Below are positions 1 to 6,206 of a stretch of DNA of 9,677 nucleotides, in pieces. The notes under the pieces are model-generated. The model saw nothing but the letters and a program-made list of their open reading frames with translations. It ran no database searches and had not been told where the DNA came from. The translations under genes and the position numbers were made by a program. Position 1 is the stretch's first letter. Each line of letters opens with the position of its first letter. The stretch is from Nitrospinaceae bacterium. GTDB taxonomy: Bacteria; Nitrospinota; Nitrospinia; Nitrospinales; VA-1. The stretch spans positions 1 through 9,677 of the forward strand of contig JAESTE010000115.1 in assembly GCA_016763735.1 (NCBI GenBank), read 5' to 3'.

Positions 1-636
1 CAATTTACTGTAAACTTCACCAAAATTGTAATGCGCCTGTACCGTCAGGTTCTTATCAAAATTCAAAGCATCTTGAATCTTCCCCAGTGCTTTATCATAG
101 CGACCCAACTCTGCAAAACAAATTCCCATTGATAAATGCGCCGGACCAAAGTTCGGCATGATTTTTATAACTTCTTTAAAGTGATTTTCTGATTCTCTCT
201 GGTTCTTCATTTGCCCGTAAGAGGTAGATAGATTGGAATGGGCCTGGCAAAGAGATTTCTTAACTGTTTCACTTTGTGGGTCTAGCCGCATGGCTTCTCT
301 AAGGTGCTCTATAGCATCGTCGTCACGGCCCATTTCCATTTGCGCACGACCCAACTGCAGGCGTGCGCTTTTGTGGTCAGGCTCTTTATTTATTACTGAG
401 CGTAATGGCGGGATCGCATCCCCATAGCGATGCATTTCCATATAAACCTCACCGAGGTCATACAGAATTTTTATGTCTTCAGGGTTTTTCTGCAAGGCCT
501 CTTTGAGCCGCTCGACCAAAGCCTTGAGTTCTGCTGGAGTGCGGACAGGAACATCTTCTTCAGCAGGGCTGTCCTTGCCCCAACTCAATAACTTTTCGAT
601 GTTCTCTTTAAGCCAAGCTTTAATCTTGTTTATCAT
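1..636 (-). CDS. TPR-repeat protein, C-terminus cut off by the window edge
   Basis: The reading frame opens at ATG 636 and is still open at base 1, giving 212 residues. After a charged N-terminal segment (about residues 1-35) come helical pairs with the TPR pattern. They are centred near residues 57-86 (LYDLGEVYMEMHRYGDAI), 91-120 (ARLQLGRAQMEMGRDDDAI), a divergent unit near 128-160, 166-195 (AHLSMGICFAELGRYDKAL), and the start of a further unit at 201. TPRs are protein-binding scaffolds; the partner cannot be read from the sequence. No signal peptide or membrane segment is visible in this part, so the protein is probably cytoplasmic or peripheral. No strong Shine-Dalgarno lies directly before the ATG; an AGGAAG occurs about 16 bases upstream. 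It follows the aminotransferase gene on the same strand after 131 bp, and a candidate promoter in that gap suggests it can be transcribed separately. The TPR assignment is firm; the specific function is unknown. Confidence 0.85.
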   Translation of the reverse strand, partial: MINKIKAWLKENIEKLLSWGKDSPAEEDVPVRTPAELKALVERLKEALQKNPEDIKILYDLGEVYMEMHRYGDAIPPLRSVINKEPDHKSARLQLGRAQMEMGRDDDAIEHLREAMRLDPQSETVKKSLCQAHSNLSTSYGQMKNQRESENHFKEVIKIMPNFGPAHLSMGICFAELGRYDKALGKIQDALNFDKNLTVQAHYNFGEVYSKL

Positions 637-684
637 TTCTAAATTTAAACGCTTCCTGCGTTACAGGGATTATTGAAGATAGGA

Positions 685-714
685 AGTATAAAGGGACTAT
701 AGTAATAGGTGCAA
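685..714 (-). promoter_or_regulatory. Candidate promoter for the TPR gene
   Basis: On the minus strand a TTGCAC (714-709) is followed after 18 bases by TATACT (690-685). The -10 element matches the sigma70 consensus at five of six bases, but the -35 only at three. Transcription would start near 678, giving a leader of roughly 40 bases before the ATG at 636. Tentative. Confidence 0.35.
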
Positions 715-752
715 ATGCTTTTCACACACCTACGAGAACTGATCTATTTCTT

Positions 753-767
753 CCGGGCGTAGCCCGG
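753..767 (-). terminator. Perfect GC hairpin touching the aminotransferase stop codon
   Basis: CCGGGC (753-758) and GCCCGG (762-767) form a perfect six-pair stem with a three-base loop. On the minus strand it starts at the base directly after the TAA of the aminotransferase gene. The sequence that follows (AAGAAATAG) has no T run, so it is not a canonical intrinsic terminator. It may stabilise the mRNA 3' end, act as a weak terminator, or be one copy of a small dispersed palindrome. Confidence 0.35.
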
Positions 768-1925
768 TTAGCGGTGGAATTTGGTTATCAGGTCTTGGAC
801 AGTGTTGATGACTCTTTCAACATCGGCTTCTGACATTTTAGGGTACAGCGGAAGGGAAAGGATGCGCTCGGAATAGTTTGAGGCCACGGGGTAGTCTTGC
901 GGTTTAGTATTGAAATTTTCCACGTAAAAAGGTTGCAAGTGTAGAGCAATATAATGGACGGCCACGCCGATACCTGATTCTTGCATGGCATCGAGAAATC
1001 CGTCGCGATCGACGGTCAACTGTTCGAGCCGCAATGCGATGATATAAATATGGTGAGCGTGTTCAGAATCATTATGCCGAATCAAGGTTTCTAGTTCAGG
1101 AACATTGGCGAAACCACGATCATACATAGCAACATATTTACGGCGGATCTCTAAAAATGAGTCTATTTTTTTTAGCTGATGAATTCCAATCGACGCATTG
1201 ATATCTGACATATTGCATTTATGCCCAGCCATTTTTTGTTCCCAATGGGTGTAGCCCGACTTTCCATATCGTTTCCATGCATCGCGACTAATACCTTGCA
1301 AGCGCAACGTTTGAAACTTCTCGGCTAAATCATCATCATCGGTAACCACCATTCCACCTTCTCCTGTGGTGATATTTTTATTTGCGTAAAAACTGAAAGA
1401 TGTGGTGTTGCCCATGTTACCGACCTTCTTCCCTTTGAATTTCGTTTCGAGGGCATGCGCGGCATCTTCAATCACCAGTAAATTATGTTTCTCTGCCAAA
1501 GCATTGATCGTATCCATATCGCAGGAGTGCCCTGCAAAATGAACCGGTATGATAGCCCGTGTTCGTGGAGTGATTTTTTCTTCAATTTTTTTGGGATCAA
1601 TAAGTAAGGTGCCAGGCTCAATATCTACCAGAACCGGTTTCATTCTTTGCAGAAGGATTACGTTAGCCGTTGCGGGAAAAGTCATAGGAGTGGTGATGAC
1701 TTCATCCCCATCAGGAAAACCCTGCACCTCCAAAGCCAGGTTCAAGCCTGCCGTGCAGGAATTTAAAGCTATAGCATGTTTGCAACCAATATAATCGCTG
1801 AAGGCTTCCTCAAACCTTTTGGTTTTTGGACCGGTAGTCAACCAGCCGGAGCTTAAAGTATCGGTAACTTCAAGGTGCTCCTCTTCTCCTAACCAAGACT
1901 GGTGAAAGGGTAAATCAATCTTCAT
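768..1925 (-). CDS. DegT/DnrJ/EryC1/StrS-family PLP aminotransferase, ArnB-like
   Basis: A complete 385-residue protein of the fold type I, PLP-dependent sugar aminotransferase family. Visible family features are SGWLTTGPKTKRFEEAF (26-42), NSCTAGLNLAL (55-65) for phosphate and cofactor contacts, VIEDAAHA (151-158) with D154 expected to hold the pyridine nitrogen, SFYANKNITTGEGG (178-191) with K183 as the likely Schiff-base lysine, and MSDINASIGIHQL (239-251). The C-terminal SERILSLPLYPKMSEADV resembles the end of ArnB (UDP-4-amino-4-deoxy-L-arabinose aminotransferase) as I remember that protein, and the length is also close. Family members transfer an amino group, usually from glutamate, to a keto sugar nucleotide for LPS, O-antigen or glycan synthesis. 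No other sugar-nucleotide gene is in the window, so the substrate is undetermined. The start lies 17 bp after the stop of the secreted-protein gene, with only a weak GAGA as ribosome site, which suggests one mRNA with translational coupling. Confidence 0.92.
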   Translation of the reverse strand: MKIDLPFHQSWLGEEEHLEVTDTLSSGWLTTGPKTKRFEEAFSDYIGCKHAIALNSCTAGLNLALEVQGFPDGDEVITTPMTFPATANVILLQRMKPVLVDIEPGTLLIDPKKIEEKITPRTRAIIPVHFAGHSCDMDTINALAEKHNLLVIEDAAHALETKFKGKKVGNMGNTTSFSFYANKNITTGEGGMVVTDDDDLAEKFQTLRLQGISRDAWKRYGKSGYTHWEQKMAGHKCNMSDINASIGIHQLKKIDSFLEIRRKYVAMYDRGFANVPELETLIRHNDSEHAHHIYIIALRLEQLTVDRDGFLDAMQESGIGVAVHYIALHLQPFYVENFNTKPQDYPVASNYSERILSLPLYPKMSEADVERVINTVQDLITKFHR

Positions 1926-1942
1926 GCTTTGGTCTCGCAGAC

Positions 1943-2683
1943 TTATTTAAGGGCATGGCGGTCGGGATCTGGCATCGCCAATAAACTTTCTGAATCGATG
2001 TGGACATATTCTTTTTTCTCCCACGCATCGTTGTTATTTGGGATGAAGTACAACGTGCTCATTCCACCGCTAATAGAAGATACATCGGCAAGAACCGTAA
2101 TCGCCCATTTACCATCCACTTTTTCCCAATAATCAACATGTGGGCGCGTCATCTCAAATGAAATATCATCGCGAACCAAAGCAGGATTGATGCGCTCACG
2201 TCCCTTTAATATAATTTTTACCATGGCATATTTACCATCTTTACTAATAGATATTTTTTCAAGTTCGTATTTTTTGACTTGAATAAAAGGATTATAAAAC
2301 CACTTGTAATAATTTTTCCTTGGAAACCCCAAAGCATCCTTTTTATGAAAATTCTTTTTAATATAATTTAAAGGTGGGAGCATTCCTCCTGAAATATGCC
2401 CCAGCACCCCATCTCGATACCCGGAAACAAGACGTCCTTCAAAATACAGGAACTCTTCAACAGAAATTTCTTTTTTATACTTGGGACGCTGGTACTGGTA
2501 AGCCCCTCTCAAATCGTTATTCAATCGTTTGATAAAATATTCATTTTCCAGTTTCTTGAGAACCTGAGCCTCCTTTAAAACAGCATCGGCCACCTCGGCC
2601 CAACTGGCATTCGCTGCTGAAAAACCGCTCAGAAAGACCAACCCAAAGGAGAAGTAAACCGTTGTCATTAAAAACTTTTTCAT
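1943..2683 (-). CDS. Secreted protein of unknown function, possible NTF2-like fold
   Basis: I chose the ATG at 2683 (246 residues) because AGGAG lies seven bases upstream and the protein then begins with a textbook signal peptide: MKK, a hydrophobic core up to about residue 20, and a likely cleavage site after ANA (residue 26). The frame stays open upstream to an ATG at 2791, but that would bury the signal peptide behind 36 residues. The mature part starts with a charged helical segment (28-62), followed by mixed alpha/beta sequence. The stretch ISKDGKYAMVKIILKG (146-161) and DYWEKVDGKWAITVL (184-198) recalls the strands of NTF2-like/SnoaL domains; this is inference from pattern only. It lacks a lipobox cysteine and further membrane segments, so it is probably periplasmic or exported. 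It is 17 bp upstream of the aminotransferase on the same strand. The leader carries a CGACC/GGTCG hairpin with an eight-base loop at 2715-2732. I do not recognise the family. Confidence 0.75.
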   Translation of the reverse strand: MKKFLMTTVYFSFGLVFLSGFSAANASWAEVADAVLKEAQVLKKLENEYFIKRLNNDLRGAYQYQRPKYKKEISVEEFLYFEGRLVSGYRDGVLGHISGGMLPPLNYIKKNFHKKDALGFPRKNYYKWFYNPFIQVKKYELEKISISKDGKYAMVKIILKGRERINPALVRDDISFEMTRPHVDYWEKVDGKWAITVLADVSSISGGMSTLYFIPNNNDAWEKKEYVHIDSESLLAMPDPDRHALK

Positions 2684-2690
2684 TCCCATT

Positions 2691-2695
2691 CTCCT
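2691..2695 (-). promoter_or_regulatory. Shine-Dalgarno site that sets the secreted-protein start
   Basis: AGGAG on the minus strand ends seven bases before the ATG at 2683. A second ATG at 2689 overlaps the spacer, one base from the site, which is too close for initiation. The position therefore favours the downstream ATG and the signal-peptide reading. Confidence 0.75.
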
Positions 2696-2802
2696 GTTCA
2701 CAAATAAACTCAATCGACCACAAAAAAGGTCGTAAATTACATTTTTAACATGTCCTGCATATGGCATCGTTCTCTTAACGGCAATTTCCAACTTTTAGTT
2801 AA

Positions 2803-2922
2803 CCCCCTACGGGGGAGGAAACTAGCACAAGCTTATTGAGCTTGCAAAGAGGCGTCTCGGCTTAACAAGTCCTTGCTATCTGCCACGAAGAATCTTGACC
2901 TATTGCCTCCCCCGTTAGGGGG
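2803..2922. repeat. 120-bp element with inverted hairpin ends (REPIN/MITE-like)
   Basis: The left end is CCCCCTACGGGGGAGG (2803-2818). The reverse complement of the right end (2906-2922) is CCCCCTAACGGGGGAGG, the same sequence with one inserted A. Each end is itself a five-pair hairpin (CCCCC/GGGGG), and the two ends can pair with each other across the element. Weaker similarity continues inward (AAACTAG against CAATAG, then CAAG in both). The core holds another hairpin, CAAGCT/AGCTTG (2828-2833 and 2839-2844). No ORF is inside and no clear target duplication flanks it. Such paired inverted palindromes are typical of REPINs, BIMEs or short MITEs moved by a transposase in trans; this assignment is inference. 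It fills most of the gap between uvrC and the secreted-protein gene and overlaps the last eight bases of uvrC. Confidence 0.7.
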
Positions 2923-4762
2923 TAGCCTTGTGGATTTTTTCTGCCAGCTCTTGCGTGATCCCCGGGATGACCATCAAATCTTCCAGCGATGCTTTTTGTA
3001 TGTTTTCCAGGCTGCCGAATTGTTTCAGAAGCATCAAACGACGTTTTTTTCCGATTCCCGGAATCGACTCCAAGGGTGATTCCAGAGTGGTCTTGTTTCG
3101 CAACTTACGGTGATAGGAAATTGCAAACCGATGCGCTTCATCGCGAATGCGCTGCATTAAAAATCGCGAAGGAGAGCTTTCGTGAAACAGCACGGGGTTT
3201 TTCTGATCCGGTAGATAAACCTCATCGGTTGCCAGATTGTTGCGAAACTTCCCTTTGGCAATACAAGCCAGATCGACCCGATCCATAAGGTCAAGAGCTT
3301 CTAACACTTCGTGCCCCGCATTCAAATGACCTTTACCTCCATCAATGAGTATGAGATTTGGCAAGGGCGCATCTTCATCCAGCAAACGGCTGTAGCGGCG
3401 AGTCATCACTTCTCTCAACATGGCATAATCGTCTATGCCTTTGACCGTTACGATTTTATAACGACGATATTTGGATTTTTCCGCAAAGGCGTTTTCGAAG
3501 ACCACCATCGACCCCACCGCATGCGATCCGGATATATTTGACAAGTCGAATCCTTCAATAACTTCCGGGAAATGTTTCAAACCCAGAGAGGTTTGTAACT
3601 CTTCCAGAGAACGGGTTCCCACTTCTCCTTTATCGCGCTCCATTCTCATAGAGAAGCGAGCGTTTTCTTCTGCCATTTTAATGAGGTCGCGCTTCTTACC
3701 TATAACAGGCACTTCCAGACGCACGCGCGTGCCTTTTTTCTCAGATAACCAGTTGGCGATTAAATCGGCATCTTCTACAGCGTGCGGCAATAAGATTTCT
3801 GCGGGAAGCAGGGTCTCTTCAGAATAATATTGCTTTAGAAATGAAGAGAGCGTCTCATCTTCTTCCATTTCGTTGAGCGACTTCAGTTTAAAAATCTTTT
3901 CCCCCTGCATTTTTCCTGAGCGGATTATCAACACCTGCGCCATCGCCTGATCTTTTTCCGAGCAGTAGGCAATCACATCCTGATCTTCCAATGAGGTGGA
4001 AATGATTTTCTGTTTATCGAGTACCGCTTGTACTGCAACTATTTTATCCCGAAGAACAGCGGCCTCTTCATATCGTGTTTCAACGGATGCAGACTGCATC
4101 TGTTCTTTAAGACTCTTCAGCAGAGTGGTATTTTTTCCCTTTAAAAAGAGTGATACATCATCCACCACCTGCGAATAATTTTCAGAGGAAACCAGACCCG
4201 CGCAAGGTGCAAGGCACCGGCCCATTTGATGATTGAGACAGGGACGACGCAAAGGGCTTCCATCCAATTTGTCTTTGCTTTGTCGTAGCGGAAAAATTTT
4301 GTAAATCAGACGAATGGTTTCGCGGACCTCCTTCACCATCGTATAGGGTCCAAAATAAGTCGCTTTATCTTTTTTGACGCGGCGCACCACCTCTAACCGA
4401 GGATATTTTTCCTGTGTGGTCAAACGTAAATAAGGATAATGCTTGTCATCCTTCAGCAATACATTGTATTTCGGCTGATGTTTTTTTATAAAATTGCTTT
4501 CAAGGATAAGGGCTTCAGCCTCTGTTTTCGTGGTCAAAAACTTGATATCATCAACCTTTCCCAGGAACATCCGCGTTCGGGGATGAAGACCTCGCGAACT
4601 TTGAAAATAGGAGCGCACGCGGTTTCTCAAAACTTTAGCCTTGCCTATATAAAGAATTTCCGACCGGCGATCCTTCATGATATAAATTCCGGGTAACTTG
4701 GGAATGTTCTCTATAATATCTTTGATCTTTTTTTCCAGGGGAAACCTCCCGCATGTCAGCAA
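2915..4762 (-). CDS. uvrC: UvrABC system protein C (excision nuclease subunit)
   Basis: UvrC makes both incisions around DNA lesions after UvrA/UvrB damage recognition. The 615 residues match the usual length of about 610 and show the full domain order. The GIY-YIG nuclease spans about 22-105 (PGIYIMKD, ILYIGKAK, catalytic-type E88 in LILESN). A cysteine cluster at 175-187 (PCLNHQMGRCLAPC) is the likely iron-sulfur or metal site. The UVR motif for UvrB binding covers about 212-246 (RYEEAAVLRDKI). The RNase H-like nuclease has D406 (EGFDLS), D474 (LILIDGGKGH) and H544 (RDEAHRFA) as the probable triad. Tandem helix-hairpin-helix motifs occupy about 564-613 (ESIPGIGKKRR, VIPGITQELAEKI). The start is not ATG: TTG at 4762 has AAGGTG five bases upstream, while an in-frame CTG at 4738 sits six bases after GGGAGG and would give the more usual short N-terminus. 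The final Thr-Pro and TAA lie in the hairpin end of the downstream repeat. Confidence 0.97.
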   Translation of the reverse strand: MLTCGRFPLEKKIKDIIENIPKLPGIYIMKDRRSEILYIGKAKVLRNRVRSYFQSSRGLHPRTRMFLGKVDDIKFLTTKTEAEALILESNFIKKHQPKYNVLLKDDKHYPYLRLTTQEKYPRLEVVRRVKKDKATYFGPYTMVKEVRETIRLIYKIFPLRQSKDKLDGSPLRRPCLNHQMGRCLAPCAGLVSSENYSQVVDDVSLFLKGKNTTLLKSLKEQMQSASVETRYEEAAVLRDKIVAVQAVLDKQKIISTSLEDQDVIAYCSEKDQAMAQVLIIRSGKMQGEKIFKLKSLNEMEEDETLSSFLKQYYSEETLLPAEILLPHAVEDADLIANWLSEKKGTRVRLEVPVIGKKRDLIKMAEENARFSMRMERDKGEVGTRSLEELQTSLGLKHFPEVIEGFDLSNISGSHAVGSMVVFENAFAEKSKYRRYKIVTVKGIDDYAMLREVMTRRYSRLLDEDAPLPNLILIDGGKGHLNAGHEVLEALDLMDRVDLACIAKGKFRNNLATDEVYLPDQKNPVLFHESSPSRFLMQRIRDEAHRFAISYHRKLRNKTTLESPLESIPGIGKKRRLMLLKQFGSLENIQKASLEDLMVIPGITQELAEKIHKATP

Positions 4763-4773
4763 TCCATCACCTT
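4745..4773 (-). promoter_or_regulatory. Two ribosome-binding sites competing for the uvrC start
   Basis: AAGGTG (4773-4768) precedes TTG 4762 by five bases. GGGAGG (4750-4745) precedes an in-frame CTG at 4738 by six bases. Between them an ATG at 4767 directly abuts the first site and opens a three-codon frame (Met-Asp-Cys-stop) that overlaps the TTG. No in-frame ATG or GTG is available near the expected N-terminus, and an in-frame stop lies just upstream of the TTG. I favour TTG because CTG initiation is rare. Confidence 0.5.
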
Positions 4774-4793
4774 AAAAATATACTCCCATTTGC
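4763..4793. promoter_or_regulatory. 31-bp divergent spacer between uvrC and the SNF transporter gene
   Basis: Both genes start outward from this spacer, so their promoters must overlap it or reach into each other's coding region. The AT-rich centre can be read as a -10 element on both strands: TATACT on the plus strand (4779-4784) and TATATT on the minus strand (4782-4777). Neither has a good -35 element at normal distance. If the plus-strand element is used, transcription would begin within a few bases of the transporter ATG, which lacks any Shine-Dalgarno sequence. Tentative. Confidence 0.3.
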
Positions 4794-6155
4794 ATGAAGA
4801 CCGAAAACAATAATCAACGCGGGTTCTGGGGAAGTCGAATGGGCTTCATTCTGGCCGCATCCGGTTCCGCGATTGGGCTCGGCAATGTCTGGAAGTTTCC
4901 TTATATAGTAGGGGAGAATGGCGGTGGCGCATTCGTGCTTATTTATCTCGTCTGCATATTCATCATTGGCACACCTATCATGCTGGCAGAGTTTACACTG
5001 GGGCGAAAGACCAACCTGAATCCTGTTGGCGCATTCGCCTCCCTCAAACCAAGGTCCCCCTTCATTGGCATTGGTTATATAGGAGTGCTTGCCGGATTCC
5101 TTATTCTCTCCTTTTATGGAGTGGTCGGCGGCTGGACGTTTGCGTATGTGGTGAAGTCCGTTACCGGTAGCGTTTTGTCATTCACTTCACCTAAGGAAGC
5201 AGGAGCCTTTTTCGGAAACTTTATCAGCAATACAGGAGAAATACTTTTTTATCACGCTCTGTTTATGGGTGTTTGCATTGCCATTGTCCTCAGAGGAGTT
5301 CATGGCGGCATCGAAAAAACCTGTAACATTTTGATGCCCACTCTGGTGCTATTCCTGATCCTTTTAATGATTCGCTCGCTCACTCTCGATGGCGCCATGG
5401 AAGGGGTTGCCTTTTACCTGTATCCCGATTTCAGCAAGATCAACGGCAACACGGTGCTCATCGCCTTGGGGCAGGCGTTCTTTTCTCTCAGTCTGGGTAT
5501 GGGATGCATGATCACTTACGGCAGTTACCTTTCAGATAAAGTAAATCTAACCTCCTCCACCATTTATGTAGTGATGTTCGATACTCTGATCGCCTTATTG
5601 GTTGGGATGGTTATTTTCCCCGCTGTATTCGCGATGGGACTCGAACCAGCAGAAGGCCCAAGTCTGGTTTTCAGCGTTTTGCCCACCGTATTCACCAGTA
5701 TGCCCACGGGCCATGTGGTGTCCGTCATATTTTTTACTTTACTAGCGATAGCCGCAATCACCTCGGGCATTTCATTACTTGAAGTGGTGGTCGCCTATTT
5801 TATTGATCAACGTGGGTGGCCACGGAAAAAGGCAGTGCTTATTGTCGGGCTGGCTATTTTCGCGTTCGGTATTCCCAGCGGTTTGTCGTTTGGAGCCATG
5901 GCAGATATAAAACTGGCGGATATGACCTTCTTCGATCATGTCAATAACATTGCCTCGAATTATCTATTGCCGTTAGGAGGAATGTTGACGGCGATATTTG
6001 TCGGCTGGGTTTGGGGAACTAAAAACGCGCATGAAGAAATTGAAAAATATGAAAACACCTTCAAATTTCCTTGGGCGCAGTGCTGGGAATTCTTGATCCG
6101 CTACATCACCCCCGTTGCGGTAGGCATCGTTTTTATCGCCAAAATTCTTCCCTAA
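4794..6155 (+). CDS. Sodium-coupled neurotransmitter-type (SNF/NSS) amino-acid transporter
   Basis: An inner-membrane symporter of the LeuT/MhsT family that imports an amino acid or related small solute with sodium. At 453 residues with about eleven hydrophobic segments it matches the 11-TM bacterial subgroup. TM1 carries the unwound sodium/substrate motif SGSAIGLGNVWKFPY (23-37), with A26 and N31 at sodium-site positions, followed by ENGGGAF (41-47). TM6 has GQAFFSLSLGMG (226-237), the counterpart of the LeuT substrate and gate segment, and TM7 has D263 in VMFDTLIAL. TM8 includes ITSGISLLEVVV (322-333), another sodium-site region. Substrate specificity cannot be read; the TM1 and TM6 residues are compatible with a hydrophobic amino acid. 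The gene is divergent from uvrC and convergent with trmB and forms no operon here. No Shine-Dalgarno precedes the ATG, so the mRNA may be leaderless or nearly so. Confidence 0.95.
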   Translation: MKTENNNQRGFWGSRMGFILAASGSAIGLGNVWKFPYIVGENGGGAFVLIYLVCIFIIGTPIMLAEFTLGRKTNLNPVGAFASLKPRSPFIGIGYIGVLAGFLILSFYGVVGGWTFAYVVKSVTGSVLSFTSPKEAGAFFGNFISNTGEILFYHALFMGVCIAIVLRGVHGGIEKTCNILMPTLVLFLILLMIRSLTLDGAMEGVAFYLYPDFSKINGNTVLIALGQAFFSLSLGMGCMITYGSYLSDKVNLTSSTIYVVMFDTLIALLVGMVIFPAVFAMGLEPAEGPSLVFSVLPTVFTSMPTGHVVSVIFFTLLAIAAITSGISLLEVVVAYFIDQRGWPRKKAVLIVGLAIFAFGIPSGLSFGAMADIKLADMTFFDHVNNIASNYLLPLGGMLTAIFVGWVWGTKNAHEEIEKYENTFKFPWAQCWEFLIRYITPVAVGIVFIAKILP

Positions 6156-6158
6156 CTA

Positions 6159-6183
6159 AAGCGGAAGCTTAATAAGTATTTTT
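6159..6183 (+). terminator. Weak hairpin and T run between convergent genes
   Basis: AAGC GGAA GCTT (6159-6170) forms a four-pair stem with a four-base loop, followed by a short T run near 6177-6183. It lies four bases after the transporter stop, in the 51-bp gap before the end of trmB. The stem is short and poor in GC, so termination efficiency is doubtful. Confidence 0.25.
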
Positions 6184-6206
6184 CTGTTTCCTTCCAGATA
6201 ATGCCG

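Noticed and set aside
473..676. 67-residue plus-strand ORF at the left end
   Set aside because: Mostly antisense to the TPR gene, whose repeats are clearly coding on the minus strand.
2684..2791. In-frame N-terminal extension of the secreted protein to ATG 2791
   Set aside because: It would place 36 residues before an obvious signal peptide, and the good AGGAG site fits the ATG at 2683.
2989..3288. 99-residue plus-strand ORF opposite uvrC
   Set aside because: It lies wholly antisense to the conserved C-terminal half of uvrC, has no ribosome site and no recognisable domain; it is a shadow frame.
3471..3827. 118-residue plus-strand ORF opposite uvrC
   Set aside because: Antisense to the RNase H-like domain of uvrC, with low-complexity Ser/Arg-rich content typical of shadow frames.
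6156..6206. Frameshift that would extend the last TrmB repeat past TGA 6207
   Set aside because: Neither other frame downstream of the stop continues the KKAEE.AE pattern, so the end appears genuine.
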